64,000 bases of DNA from Terribacillus halophilus (GCF_900101385.1 NZ_FMZB01000004.1:226166-290165), one strand, 5' to 3'; numbered from the stretch's first letter, positions 43,965 through 52,780 are shown. Program-made: numbers and translations. The notes: generated by a model not told the origin, from the sequence alone.

Positions 43965-44668
43965 GCCAGGAGGAAAATGACAGTTTTCATGTGACGGAAT
44001 TGTATTTGCTTGCCGCAGCTTTTGATGCAGAAGCTTTATTCGGTTTGCCTGATAAAAAAATCTATCAGCTGCAAGGGGAAGAGCCTTGGGCCCAAGCACA
44101 TGAGCAGCTTACCCAAAAAGGGATTTTCACAGAAGAAGGCAAACTGACAAAGCATGGCGCCGTCATCATTAAAACATTGTATCAATACTTTTTCAGTCAG
44201 AAGTATGTACGAATCAATAATTTGATGTTTGCGTTCCGGGAGAAAGAAGCAGATGAGGTAATCATTCTCGTGGAGACGGAAGAAGGAACTTCCTACAGGC
44301 TCTATGTCATGGCAAAACCGCTCGTATTGAAACTTCTGGGTGAGAAAATACCTCTTATGAATCGGGAACCGCTTGACGGAGAAAAGAACTTCCTGCAAAG
44401 AGCCCTTCTGCCTGAGGAGAAAGAAGCAGTCAATCAATTACAAGCAGGTAGTGACATGGTCAATATCGAGCTGTTCCATCCGCGCGTCAAACCGCAGCTT
44501 GCCCAGAATCCAAACTATTACCAGCAATGGCTTGTTCTCACCAATGCTGACAAACTGATCATGATTGATACGTATCAAAAACAATACTACCAAGCGAGCC
44601 AATTCTGGTTTTTAAAGATGTTATTCGATGCTCTCGACTTTCCGTATCGACAGAAGGAGGTAAGGTGA
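43961..44668 (+). CDS. DUF5081-like cytoplasmic protein (possible EspG-like chaperone)
   Basis: A 235-residue alpha/beta protein with FHVTELYLLAAAFDAEALFG, a central EVIILVETEEGTSYRLYVM and the C-terminal block YYQASQFWFLKMLFDAL. DUF5081 proteins occur in type VII loci of Listeria and Bacillaceae. The architecture suggests an EspG-type chaperone for WXG-like substrates, which is an inference. It overlaps the WXG100-like gene (ATGA) and ends directly before the next start. Confidence 0.6.
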   Translation: MSQEENDSFHVTELYLLAAAFDAEALFGLPDKKIYQLQGEEPWAQAHEQLTQKGIFTEEGKLTKHGAVIIKTLYQYFFSQKYVRINNLMFAFREKEADEVIILVETEEGTSYRLYVMAKPLVLKLLGEKIPLMNREPLDGEKNFLQRALLPEEKEAVNQLQAGSDMVNIELFHPRVKPQLAQNPNYYQQWLVLTNADKLIMIDTYQKQYYQASQFWFLKMLFDALDFPYRQKEVR

Positions 44669-44989
44669 TTGCATACTACCCAAGGCAGTTCCGCAGCCAT
44701 CACGATCGATCCGACAGAGATCACCAATATATATAAGACGCTGCTTGCCATCATGACAGATTTGGAATCGAATGCTCTCCCGGCTATCGAAAAAATCAAA
44801 GATACGAATTTCTACAAAGCAGGGAAAGCGATGGAAGCCATTGAAGCCTATCCGGATGCCAATGAGAAATTCATGGAATTGCAAGATCACTATGCCCGTA
44901 TTTCCACATTGGTTATTCATACGCTCGAGAAGATGGTCGAAACCGACGAAGCAATCGCCGCGAAAATCATCGAAGCATTGGAGGTATAG
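44669..44989 (+). CDS. TIGR04197-like small T7SS protein
   Basis: A 106-residue helical protein (ITNIYKTLLAIMTDLESNALPAIEKIK, FMELQDHYARISTLVIHTLEKMVETDEAIA). It resembles small WXG100-related effectors of the TIGR04197/DUF3130 kind that pair with large toxins. A TTG start follows AAGGAGG and abuts the previous stop. It lies 3 nt upstream of the toxin gene, which fits a secretion partner of the toxin's N-terminal region. Confidence 0.65.
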   Translation: MHTTQGSSAAITIDPTEITNIYKTLLAIMTDLESNALPAIEKIKDTNFYKAGKAMEAIEAYPDANEKFMELQDHYARISTLVIHTLEKMVETDEAIAAKIIEALEV

Positions 44990-44992
44990 CGA

Positions 44993-47020
44993 TTGGATGT
45001 AAATTATCGAAGTAAGCAATGGGAGAATACGAGAGAAAGTATCCGAAGCTTCATCGAATTAGGTGTCTGGGGAAAAGGCGGCATCGATACGATGAAAGAT
45101 GTCACCAAGAATTTGGAGAAGGCCAGTGACGCTGTAGATAAGTATGATCCCGATGGTGTCGTTTCCTTCTCGTATACAAGCGATAAAGATAAGTACCAGC
45201 GGCTCTATGAGGATTATCTTGTGCTGGAGAAATTCACAGCAGACGTTGGGACCATCGTCGAAGACACGATCGATCAGCCCTTTTATGAAGATATCGATGA
45301 ATTTGTCCAAACGGTCCGGGATGCCTCCATTTCCAACTACACAACCAAAAACCACATCGGCGCGGTCGAGGTGAAAAGCATGCCATATGGATATGGGGCA
45401 TATTCGACTTATGAAACAGAGAAAACGGAAATCTCCATCGATGATATCCTTAGCGGAGATAATTATTACGCCGATCAGATCAAAGCTGAATTTGAAAAGT
45501 GGAAGGTCGAAAATCCAGATGAGGATATCAGCGAAGAAGACTATCGGACAGCTGCGGTCAACACGCGGGCATTCGAATATGAATCGATTGAAGACGACCA
45601 GTTCACGAAGGAATTCTGGATTAATATGGCCGCCCTCGTCGTCACTGTCGCCGTCACCGTAGTATGTCCTCCAGCCGGCGCCGTATTGGGAGCTGCCTAT
45701 GCCAGTGTGGAATTGGGCAGTGCCATCTCCGGAAAGGACTGGGCATCCGGCCGGGAGCTTGACACATCCGAACGAGTGACACGCGGTATATTGGCACCAT
45801 TGGATATCATACCGGTGAACCGGGCGGTGACAGGCTTCAGTGGAAGCGCCCGAACAGGCAGTAAACTGCTGGGCAAAGGCGATGCTATAACACTGAATAC
45901 AGGCAAGCCAGGCACCCAAGGAATAAATAACCTTGCAGATGATTTAAAACAGTTGAAAACTTCTTCAGAGACGAATAAGCTGGATGTAAGAATGAAAAGT
46001 GATAACGTTGAAGAAACTGGTAAAGTCATTGAATTCCCTATCCAGGATGCATCTAAGGTAGATATATCAGCTTCAAAAAACAACGGAGCTTCAGGAAATA
46101 ATGTTGTAAGTCTACAGGAAGTAGCAGAACAGAAAGCAAAAGAACGTATCCGCAATAGCCAATTGGCAGCCCGTGAGCAAGACAAAGTCCTAAAACTGCA
46201 AAAAGCAGCCGGAGCAGAGAATCTATCATTCAGCCACGGTAATATCCCCGGCAGCGTAAGTCCCATCATGATGAGAAATAGCGGAACAACCGTCAACAGC
46301 GTCGGACCTGTGAAAGGGTCAGCGGATGTTGGGCATGTGAGCGGTGGTAATGTAGGGAGAGTGCATTCTGGAGGGACGAAGGCTTCTGGGGTGGATGGAA
46401 GTGCTGTTAAGGGTACGGGTAATGTTCACTGTTCTGAAATTGATGAAGTGATAAAAAAAGATTATGATTTAAATGGAAACTTGGTAAATAGATCTATTGT
46501 TCCAAAAGGTTACGATAGTATGGAAGACTTTTTAAAGGTTGTTGACGATGCAACGATCAAGGAATTTGGTTACGACAGTGTTGAGGAATTCAAATTAGTT
46601 GTGGGCCATGTGGATGACTATTTAAATGCCTCACCTAAGAACAATATAGTTAATAAAGGATTAGCGGGAGGAAAACACGTGAAAGGCGTAGATTATGATG
46701 TATTAGGTTTTCCGATTTTTAAAGGTGATGATTTAGCATATACTTTAAAATTAGATAAAGAATACTATATTATGAAAGATACTGATCAATTCAAAGAGTG
46801 TACAAGAATATTAAAAGAGGCGATTGAGAAGGGTGAGGTTCCAAAAGATATTTTTAATCCACAACAGATTGACCAAATTGAAAAAGGACGAGCCAGGATA
46901 AAGGGTTTTACTTGGCATCATCATCAGGTACCAGGGAAAATGCAATTAGTACTAGAGGATACTCATGGTTCGGTTAGCCACCTTGGTGGAAATAAATTAT
47001 GGGGAGAGGGTATAAGATGA
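44993..47020 (+). CDS. Polymorphic T7SS toxin with WHH/HNH nuclease tip
   Basis: A 675-residue putative DNase effector. The N-terminal 200 residues are helical but not obviously LXG. Residues about 205-285 are hydrophobic (FWINMAALVVTVAVTVV, PPAGAVLGAAYASVELG) followed by LDTSERVTRGILAPLDIIPV, a pretoxin TG-like motif. A low-complexity Gly/Ser/Val linker follows (to about 480). The last 190 residues end with TWHHHQVPGKMQLVLED, then H and GG, the WHH branch of the HNH/endonuclease VII fold. The DNA becomes AT-rich near 46430, where the tip starts, as if exchanged. A SUKH immunity gene overlaps its stop. Confidence 0.85.
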   Translation: MDVNYRSKQWENTRESIRSFIELGVWGKGGIDTMKDVTKNLEKASDAVDKYDPDGVVSFSYTSDKDKYQRLYEDYLVLEKFTADVGTIVEDTIDQPFYEDIDEFVQTVRDASISNYTTKNHIGAVEVKSMPYGYGAYSTYETEKTEISIDDILSGDNYYADQIKAEFEKWKVENPDEDISEEDYRTAAVNTRAFEYESIEDDQFTKEFWINMAALVVTVAVTVVCPPAGAVLGAAYASVELGSAISGKDWASGRELDTSERVTRGILAPLDIIPVNRAVTGFSGSARTGSKLLGKGDAITLNTGKPGTQGINNLADDLKQLKTSSETNKLDVRMKSDNVEETGKVIEFPIQDASKVDISASKNNGASGNNVVSLQEVAEQKAKERIRNSQLAAREQDKVLKLQKAAGAENLSFSHGNIPGSVSPIMMRNSGTTVNSVGPVKGSADVGHVSGGNVGRVHSGGTKASGVDGSAVKGTGNVHCSEIDEVIKKDYDLNGNLVNRSIVPKGYDSMEDFLKVVDDATIKEFGYDSVEEFKLVVGHVDDYLNASPKNNIVNKGLAGGKHVKGVDYDVLGFPIFKGDDLAYTLKLDKEYYIMKDTDQFKECTRILKEAIEKGEVPKDIFNPQQIDQIEKGRARIKGFTWHHHQVPGKMQLVLEDTHGSVSHLGGNKLWGEGIR

Positions 47021-47505
47021 GAAAAGACTTAGAATGGGAGTATGCTGATTCTGAGATACCAGAATCAATAATTAAGCAAATCGGTTTACAATTAGGCTTC
47101 AATTTACCCCAAGATTATATTGAGTGTGTGAAAATAAATGGTGGTGCAAGTGTATTTCCCGAGGAGTTTAGTGTAGGGAAAGTAGAGCGTTGTTTTGGTA
47201 GCTTATTTAGTTTTGATAAGGAAAGTAGCGAATATATTGTTAAAAAGTACGACATATATAGTATCTTTCTCCCGCGCGCGGTCTTACCTATTGCAAATGA
47301 TCCAGCTGGAAATCTAATATGTTTAGACTACAACGATAATGAGAGCCCCATTGTAGTCTACTGGGAACATGAAAATGCATGGGAATTAGAAACCTTAATA
47401 AAAGAAGAGGGTTACACAAAAGAAGGTGCTGAAGAACGTGTAAGAGAAAATGTAACTTACGTCGCAAAGACATTTACAGAATTTCTTGATAAGTTGCATG
47501 ACTAA
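47017..47505 (+). CDS. SMI1/KNR4 (SUKH) family immunity protein
   Basis: A 162-residue SUKH-fold protein: IPESIIKQIGLQLGFNLPQDYIECVKINGGA is the family start, and LPIANDPAGNLICLDYND with VVYWEHE is the core. SUKH proteins neutralise nuclease toxins of polymorphic systems, so this is the expected partner of the WHH toxin. ATG 47017 overlaps the toxin stop, with GGGGAGAGGG upstream. It is AT-rich like the toxin tip, consistent with transfer as a tip-plus-immunity unit. Confidence 0.9.
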   Translation: MRKDLEWEYADSEIPESIIKQIGLQLGFNLPQDYIECVKINGGASVFPEEFSVGKVERCFGSLFSFDKESSEYIVKKYDIYSIFLPRAVLPIANDPAGNLICLDYNDNESPIVVYWEHENAWELETLIKEEGYTKEGAEERVRENVTYVAKTFTEFLDKLHD

Positions 47506-47552
47506 AATTGAAATAAGATAAGGCTAAATGTATTAATAATAGTTACAAAAGA

Positions 47553-47584
47553 GAAAAAGCACTTGAGATATCAAGTGCTTTTTC
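47553..47584 (+). terminator. Rho-independent terminator ending the T7SS island
   Basis: GAAAAAGCACTTGA (47553-47566) / TCAAGTGCTTTTTC (47571-47584), a perfect 14-bp stem with loop GATA. Confidence 0.88.
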
Positions 47585-47646
47585 ACATGTAATAATATTG
47601 GTTGAAAAGAGTAAAGATAAAGATAACTTATGTGAAATAGAGACTT

Positions 47647-47667
47647 CATGATGGCTGTACCATCATG
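47647..47667. repeat. Perfect 8-bp hairpin
   Basis: CATGATGG / CCATCATG with a 5-nt loop and no T-run, in the gap before the recombinase remnant. It could be a site-specific recombination or regulatory element; there is no further support. Apart from it and the promoter at 47854, the 47585-47940 gap holds no visible gene. Confidence 0.3.
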
Positions 47668-47853
47668 GAGTACTTAGTAATACTTTATCTGAAGAGAAAA
47701 GTGCGAGAACCGAACGAGATGATATTTTATAAGGCTGGGATACTTATGATACTGCAAAGCACTTAAACTAACGAGAATGACAAGGCTCGTAGCGATAAGC
47801 AATGGATAACCCAAAAGGTCGCATTAATAAAACAGAACAAATAAAAATTAGGG

Positions 47854-47883
47854 TTGTTATTTTCTTAGAGGAAACCGTATAAT
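47854..47883 (+). promoter_or_regulatory. Promoter of the recombinase fragment
   Basis: TTGTTA (47854-47859), 18 nt, TATAAT (47878-47883). Confidence 0.5.
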
Positions 47884-47945
47884 ACTCGCTATTCGCTAAA
47901 AAAGCGTTACACAAACTACAATTTATGTAACGGGAGGTTGGAAAG

Positions 47946-48380
47946 TTGAACGTTGCTGGGTATATACGAGTCTCAACTCAAGGGCAAGCAAGAGATGGAT
48001 ATAGCTTGAAATATCAAGAAGAGGAAATCAAAGCATATTGTGAAGAACAAGGCTGGAACTTGATACACATTTTTAGAGATGAAGGAATCAGTGGCGCAAA
48101 ACTTAATGAAGAAGCATTGGAAATAGACAGGGTGGGCTTACAAGAGATGTTGGCTCACCTTTCGTCTGTCCGGATTGACTATGTGGTAGTGCTCAACACA
48201 AGCCAATTATGGCGGTCGGATATTGTGAAGGTATTGATACATCGAGAGTTGAGGAAATATGGCTGTGATATTAAAAGCATCAGACAGCCATTTTACAGTA
48301 TCCATAAAAAAGACCCAAATGATCTTTTAGTTAACGGCTTAATGCGCTTATTTCAGCTTAAGCAAGATAATAGAGAATGA
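47946..48380 (+). CDS. Truncated serine recombinase (catalytic domain only)
   Basis: A 144-residue resolvase/invertase N-terminal domain: GYIRVSTQGQARDGYSL carries the catalytic Ser, and FRDEGISGAK plus YVVVLNTSQLWRSDIVKVLIHREL (with active-site Arg) complete it. Large serine recombinases are normally about 450-550 residues and small ones about 180-200 with a helix-turn-helix; both DNA-binding parts are missing here. The chain stops at QDNRE just where the linking helix would run on, so it is probably a remnant. TTG start behind GGGAGGTTG. It sits at the right edge of the toxin island, suggesting past mobility. Confidence 0.75.
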   Translation: MNVAGYIRVSTQGQARDGYSLKYQEEEIKAYCEEQGWNLIHIFRDEGISGAKLNEEALEIDRVGLQEMLAHLSSVRIDYVVVLNTSQLWRSDIVKVLIHRELRKYGCDIKSIRQPFYSIHKKDPNDLLVNGLMRLFQLKQDNRE

Positions 48381-48465
48381 TCACTTGCTAGGTTGGCAGA
48401 TGCTTTGAATAGGAAGGTTATCGGGCAACATGTAGTGAACGTTTTTCGAAAAATAAATATCTATA

Positions 48466-48506
48466 TAAAAAGCGCCCCCAATTTTAGATAATGTCTAAAA
48501 TTGGGG
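48466..48506 (-). terminator. Terminator of the SRAP peptidase gene
   Basis: CCCCAATTTTAGA (48476-48488) and TCTAAAATTGGGG (48494-48506) form a perfect 13-bp stem. The T-run (48470-48466 on the minus strand) follows on the left, so it serves the minus-strand gene. Confidence 0.85.
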
Positions 48507-48530
48507 TGCAGTTCCATTTACATGCTCCTT

Positions 48531-49193
48531 TTACAATGGATTAATCAATTCCTTACTATTATTCCTCGGTGAATTCACCAGCGTTGATACTGGATATGCC
48601 GTCAATTCCTCCGTATAAGGCTCCAGCAATGACTGCAATTTGTCTGGGTCATGTTCATCCCGGTCGAGCCATATACCTTGAGCGTTAGCTGGCAGGATGA
48701 CTGGCATTCGATTATGAATCTGCTGCATGAAGCTGTTTGCTTCGGTTGTGATGATGGTGCAGGTGAAGACGTTGTAGCCGTCTTCATCCTGCCATTTTTC
48801 CCAAAGTCCAGCGAAGGTAAAGGGGTTCTTATCTTTGCGTTGGATGCGCATGGGCTGTTTTTTTCCGTCTTCGGATTTCCATTCATAGAAGCTGTCAGCT
48901 GGTATGAGGCAGCGTTGTTTCTGGAAGGCTTTTTTGAAACTGCGCTTTTCCAGTAGTGTTTCGGATCTGGCATTAATCATTTTGCTGCCAATTTTCTTGT
49001 CTGGCGCCCATGGTGGGATCAAGCCCCAGCGCAGGCTACCGAGTCGTCGTTTCTGTCCATCATGGATAATGGCTGCAATCTGCTGGGTAGGAGCGATATT
49101 ATAGGTAGGCTCTAGCGCTTCCATTTCAGAGACTGCGTCATATGTACGCAGGATTTCTTCCCAGGGAGTGAGTAAGGTGAATCTGCCGCACAT
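48531..49193 (-). CDS. SOS response-associated peptidase (SRAP/HMCES/YedK family)
   Basis: Protects abasic sites in single-stranded DNA by a covalent thiazolidine crosslink through Cys2. The chain of 220 residues starts MCGRFTLL, which requires the ATG at 49193 (AAGGAG 8-12 nt upstream); earlier ATGs would bury the Cys. Further conserved residues are Asn in YNIAPTQ, RWGLIPPWA, the Glu of NARSET, FYEW, and the His of IHNRMPVIL. It is similar to B. subtilis YoaM/YoqW. It is a monocistronic minus-strand gene. Confidence 0.93.
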   Translation of the reverse strand: MCGRFTLLTPWEEILRTYDAVSEMEALEPTYNIAPTQQIAAIIHDGQKRRLGSLRWGLIPPWAPDKKIGSKMINARSETLLEKRSFKKAFQKQRCLIPADSFYEWKSEDGKKQPMRIQRKDKNPFTFAGLWEKWQDEDGYNVFTCTIITTEANSFMQQIHNRMPVILPANAQGIWLDRDEHDPDKLQSLLEPYTEELTAYPVSTLVNSPRNNSKELINPL

Positions 49194-49235
49194 GGTCATC
49201 TCTCCTTTTTTCATCCAGTATAACCCTTTTGCTTA

Positions 49236-49973
49236 TTACCGAAACGATCCAGAAACAATGATACAGAGGTGGATGGCTCCCAACATGACGATGGCAAATG
49301 CCCAATCGGTCCAGCGTACGTGATAGGAGCGGTAAAATGTGCGGTCCCTCTCGCCTGTAAAACCTTTGGACTCCATGGCAACGGCAGTACGCTCGGCTTT
49401 GCGGATGGCGCTGGCCAGCAGCGGGATGGTGTATTGTTTGTACCTGGTAAAACGGCTGGTCTTGGTTCTGGCACCCCGGATGAGGTGGGCGGAACGGATT
49501 GTCGATAGCTCATCCTTTAATAATGGCAAAAAGCGATAGCCGGCCAGAATACCGTAAGCGAGCTTGGGTGAAACACGGCATTGCTGGATCAAACTCAAGA
49601 TAAACGCCACTTTATCTGTTGTCAGGACGAATAGCAGGGACAGCGTGGCGTAGCTGAATACGCGGATAGCCAAAGCAAGTGCATCCTGTACTGTTTCCCT
49701 CGGCATTTCCCAGAAAAGGAATTGCTGGGTGACAGCGGGATTCTCCGGTGTTTTCGCAAACAGCAGTGTGGAGACCAGCATGCCAAGCGCAAATAATGTG
49801 AAGGGGAGCAGATAGAGAAGATATTTCTTTATCTGTACCTTCCCGAACAGCATGGTGACAGCCATTGTCCAGCCAATATACAGAAGGAGTGCGATCGGAT
49901 CAAAAAGGAAAGCGATGATGATCGCTGCAAGGGTGACGGTTCCAGCTTTGACGCTTGGGTTGATGTCATGCAT
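49236..49973 (-). CDS. ykoC: ECF transporter T component YkoC
   Basis: The energy-coupling transmembrane subunit of 245 residues, with about five helices. It has the CbiQ/EcfT-type coupling helix motif region LAYGILAGYRFLPLLKDEL and the second motif SAIRKAERTAVAMESKGF. It passes ATP hydrolysis by YkoD to the substrate-binding subunit YkoE. ATG 49973 has AGGAGGCGAG upstream and overlaps the YkoD stop. The gene order ykoF-E-D-C on one strand behind a TPP riboswitch identifies the thiamine/HMP transporter. Confidence 0.9.
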   Translation of the reverse strand: MHDINPSVKAGTVTLAAIIIAFLFDPIALLLYIGWTMAVTMLFGKVQIKKYLLYLLPFTLFALGMLVSTLLFAKTPENPAVTQQFLFWEMPRETVQDALALAIRVFSYATLSLLFVLTTDKVAFILSLIQQCRVSPKLAYGILAGYRFLPLLKDELSTIRSAHLIRGARTKTSRFTRYKQYTIPLLASAIRKAERTAVAMESKGFTGERDRTFYRSYHVRWTDWAFAIVMLGAIHLCIIVSGSFR

Positions 49974-51573
49974 AAAGGCTCGCCTCCTGTTTGCGCTTTC
50001 GGTAAGCTTCCCTGGCAGGGAGGGAGAGTCCATAGCCGGACAGATTGGCCTTGGACCAAACGTTCTCCGGTTTGTCATCGTGAACGATGCAGCCTTGCTC
50101 GACAATCAAAACGCGTGTGGCAAAACGATCGACCAGCTCCATATCGTGTGTGATCATGACAATGGTGCAGCCGCGCTGATGATGTTTACAGATCAGATCC
50201 ATCAGTACGTCGGTCGTATGGCTGTCCTGGCCGAATGTAGGTTCATCAAGGACAAGCAGCTGTGGTTCCTGGACCAGCATCGTCGCCACGCTGAGCCGTC
50301 TTTTTTGTCCTTGGCTCAAGCTGAAAGGATGCTTGTCGGCTTGTGGAGCTAATTGGATTTCCTCTAAAGCCTTCTTGATTTCCCCCTCGTATGCCGTCTG
50401 ACCGAAGGCAATTTCTTCCCAAACAGAGTCGGTAAGAAATTGATGCTCGGGATTTTGAAATACATAGCCGATCTGCTGATATAGTTCATCCGTTTTCCAA
50501 CGTGAAAGTTTGTTTCCGAGAAATTCGATACCCCCAGCAGTGGGTTTCAATAATCCAGTCATCAGTCGGGAAAGAAGCGTCTTTCCGCTGCCGTTTTTTC
50601 CTGTAATAGCTAGAAATTCTCCTCGCCAAAGATTAAGGTTGGGGATATCCAGAAAGACTTTTTCTTTATTGCGGAAGATAGCATTCTCTACACGGACAAT
50701 ACATTTCTCTGTCTGCATAACTTCCGGCGTTACTGTCTGGAATTGCAAACCGTCAGGAAGCCGATCGATTGTAAGCGGCCAGGGCTTTGGACGCTGTGCT
50801 TGCTTGGCCAGAAGAACGGCCTCGGGCAGCCAAATGCCGCGTTGCTGCAGATCCTCGTCATACAGATTGATCGCATCACTCAAGTCTCCGTCAAAGAATA
50901 ACGAGCCATCTCGGTCCAGAAGCATTGTCCGGTTAATAAGTGGCAGCCAGTAGTCAATATTGTGCTCAATTATCAGAAGTGTGATATCTTGCTGTTTTTT
51001 TAAGTAATGGATCGTTTCTACAAGATCCTTACTCGCAGCTGGATCCAGATTGGCTGTCGGCTCATCGAGAATGAGCAATCGAGGCTGAAGTGCCAGTACC
51101 GCTGCCAATGCCAATTTCTGTTTCTGCCCACCGGATAAGGTGTGGATCTGATCTTTTCTCCTATGCTGTAAACCAATAAGGGAGAGTACACGATCTATTT
51201 CTGCATCCATCTTCTCGGGAGCTAACTTTCTATTTTCCAATCCGAAGGCTATTTCATCTTCCACCGTCAGCATGCAAAATTGTGTTTCGGGATCCTGAAA
51301 TACAGTTGCAACCTCTAAATTAATTTCTCCGCTTTTGAAATCCTCGATCTTGGACCCTTTGAAGGAGATACTGCCGCTCATCTTTCCATCCAGTTCTTTT
51401 GGATACAACCCGTTCAAACAATAGGTGAGGGTACTTTTTCCGGATCCACTTGGTCCGAGCAGGAGAATGCTGTCCCCTTGCTGTATCGTAAAACTCAAAT
51501 CAGTTAAGGTAGGGATGCTTTCTTCCTCAAATGTGACGGTAAGCTGGTTTACTTCCAGAAGGGGCTGTTTCAT
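49966..51573 (-). CDS. ykoD: ECF transporter double ATPase YkoD
   Basis: A 535-residue fusion of two ABC ATPase domains. The first has Walker A GPSGSGKST (40-48), signature LSGGQKQK and Walker B LLILDEP. The second has TGKNGSGKT (about 323-331), LSQGQKRR and LLVLDEP. Having both A and A' subunits in one polypeptide is normal for YkoD. It overlaps ykoE by 4 nt and ykoC at the other end. It drives uptake of thiamine or hydroxymethylpyrimidine. Confidence 0.93.
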   Translation of the reverse strand: MKQPLLEVNQLTVTFEEESIPTLTDLSFTIQQGDSILLLGPSGSGKSTLTYCLNGLYPKELDGKMSGSISFKGSKIEDFKSGEINLEVATVFQDPETQFCMLTVEDEIAFGLENRKLAPEKMDAEIDRVLSLIGLQHRRKDQIHTLSGGQKQKLALAAVLALQPRLLILDEPTANLDPAASKDLVETIHYLKKQQDITLLIIEHNIDYWLPLINRTMLLDRDGSLFFDGDLSDAINLYDEDLQQRGIWLPEAVLLAKQAQRPKPWPLTIDRLPDGLQFQTVTPEVMQTEKCIVRVENAIFRNKEKVFLDIPNLNLWRGEFLAITGKNGSGKTLLSRLMTGLLKPTAGGIEFLGNKLSRWKTDELYQQIGYVFQNPEHQFLTDSVWEEIAFGQTAYEGEIKKALEEIQLAPQADKHPFSLSQGQKRRLSVATMLVQEPQLLVLDEPTFGQDSHTTDVLMDLICKHHQRGCTIVMITHDMELVDRFATRVLIVEQGCIVHDDKPENVWSKANLSGYGLSLPAREAYRKRKQEASLYA

Positions 51574-52148
51574 CCTGCTTTTCGCTGGCGGTATGTTTTG
51601 CCGAGCGGGAAGCTCGTCAATGTACCTGTTTTAGCCAGCGCCTCACTGATTGCTTTGCCGATCAGGCCGCTAATCACAGCTCCGCTGATGATCCGGACAA
51701 CAAGCATAAGCACAACGTAAGCAGGGTCAAGTGCTACAAAGCCCCCGCGGAAATATCCCCAGATGAAACTTGTGATGGCTGCGCCAATTCCTGCACCCAT
51801 CAGTACGAGCACATGATACGAACGGTAGCGCGTCATGGCAAATACTGCTTCTGCACCAAGACCCTGCACAATGGCTGTAAGGATGACGATCGGACCAGCG
51901 CTGCTGCCGATCAGCACCTCGACAATGCCGGCAATCGTTTCCGAGACTAGGGCGATACCAGGTTTTTGGATAATATAAGCAGCCACGATGGAGACAAGGA
52001 ACCATACCCCGAAGATGATATCGGTTCCAATCGGACCGACAAGCCCCATCATCACGACATTGACAGGCAGGAATAATAGATAAACAATACCGAATACGAC
52101 GGCAAGCGCCGCCATGACGACAATATCCTTCATCCGCCAGCTTTTCAT
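51570..52148 (-). CDS. ykoE: ECF transporter substrate-binding (S) component YkoE
   Basis: A 192-residue integral membrane protein with five to six helices (VVMAALAVVFGIVYLLFLPV, then LVETIAGI-like and YFRGGFVALDPAYVVLMLVV). The family YkoE/CytX-like S component binds thiamine or its HMP moiety. It is coupled to ykoF by an ATGA overlap. Assignment is from size, topology and operon order. Confidence 0.9.
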   Translation of the reverse strand: MKSWRMKDIVVMAALAVVFGIVYLLFLPVNVVMMGLVGPIGTDIIFGVWFLVSIVAAYIIQKPGIALVSETIAGIVEVLIGSSAGPIVILTAIVQGLGAEAVFAMTRYRSYHVLVLMGAGIGAAITSFIWGYFRGGFVALDPAYVVLMLVVRIISGAVISGLIGKAISEALAKTGTLTSFPLGKTYRQRKAG

Positions 52149-52753
52149 TTGATCACACCCTTGGCAGAAGGACTGTTAGCTGACATGGTCACCGTCATGA
52201 CTGTGTGGGAGGACCCGGAGATTTCCGTTTCGGTGAAAACATGTTCCAAGCCTTCAAGCACATCAATGGCATTGCCATCAAGCCGGGTGGAATAATGAGA
52301 CTTGGAAACAGTGATTCCACGTTTACGCATATTTTCGATCTGGCTGTAGATGGTATCCATATAATTACCGCCGCCTAATGGATAGAGCGAGAATTTGGAT
52401 GCTGTTTCAAGCTTTATCCCTGCTGTAATGAGAAGATTCAGCTTGATTCCGTCTTCGGCCATATAGACGTCACCAGTTGAATCGCCAGGGCAGCCAATGG
52501 AGTAGGTGCCATTGAACACAACATGATCTCCATCTTTGGCTGCTGCTAGGAAAATAGCAGATGTGACATCGAATACATGTGGAATTCTCCCACGTACAAG
52601 AGTTGTTACATCATCTGTCTCCATCCATACTTTTGAGGTATCGACGATCTCTAATGCCTCCAAAATGATTTCCTTGAATCTGTCTGTCATCGGATAAACC
52701 GAAAAACTGCAGCCGGCAATTCGGCTGGTCCCACAATAATTTTGCAGTTCCAA
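52145..52753 (-). CDS. ykoF: Thiamine/HMP-binding protein YkoF
   Basis: A 202-residue cytoplasmic protein with two tandem ACT-like/MTH1187 (YkoF) domains: first about 1-90 (CSFSVYPMTDRFKEIILEAL), second about 110-200 (ASKFSLYPLGGGNYMDTIYSQI). B. subtilis YkoF binds thiamine and aids its uptake. The TTG start at 52753 is chosen with AGGAGG 7 nt upstream. The longer open frame would run back through the riboswitch terminator and cannot be the start. Confidence 0.93.
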   Translation of the reverse strand: MELQNYCGTSRIAGCSFSVYPMTDRFKEIILEALEIVDTSKVWMETDDVTTLVRGRIPHVFDVTSAIFLAAAKDGDHVVFNGTYSIGCPGDSTGDVYMAEDGIKLNLLITAGIKLETASKFSLYPLGGGNYMDTIYSQIENMRKRGITVSKSHYSTRLDGNAIDVLEGLEHVFTETEISGSSHTVMTVTMSANSPSAKGVIK

Positions 52754-52780
52754 AATGATTCCTCCTATTTTTTTGCATAT

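Noticed and set aside
45059..45919. 286-codon minus-strand open frame opposite the module 2 toxin
   Set aside because: It is a mirror of the well-supported toxin gene, with no ribosome site, odd Cys/Ile/Phe-rich composition and no domain.
48602..49104. Overlapping plus-strand open frames across the SRAP gene
   Set aside because: Shadows of a conserved gene whose MCGRF start and catalytic motifs are clear.
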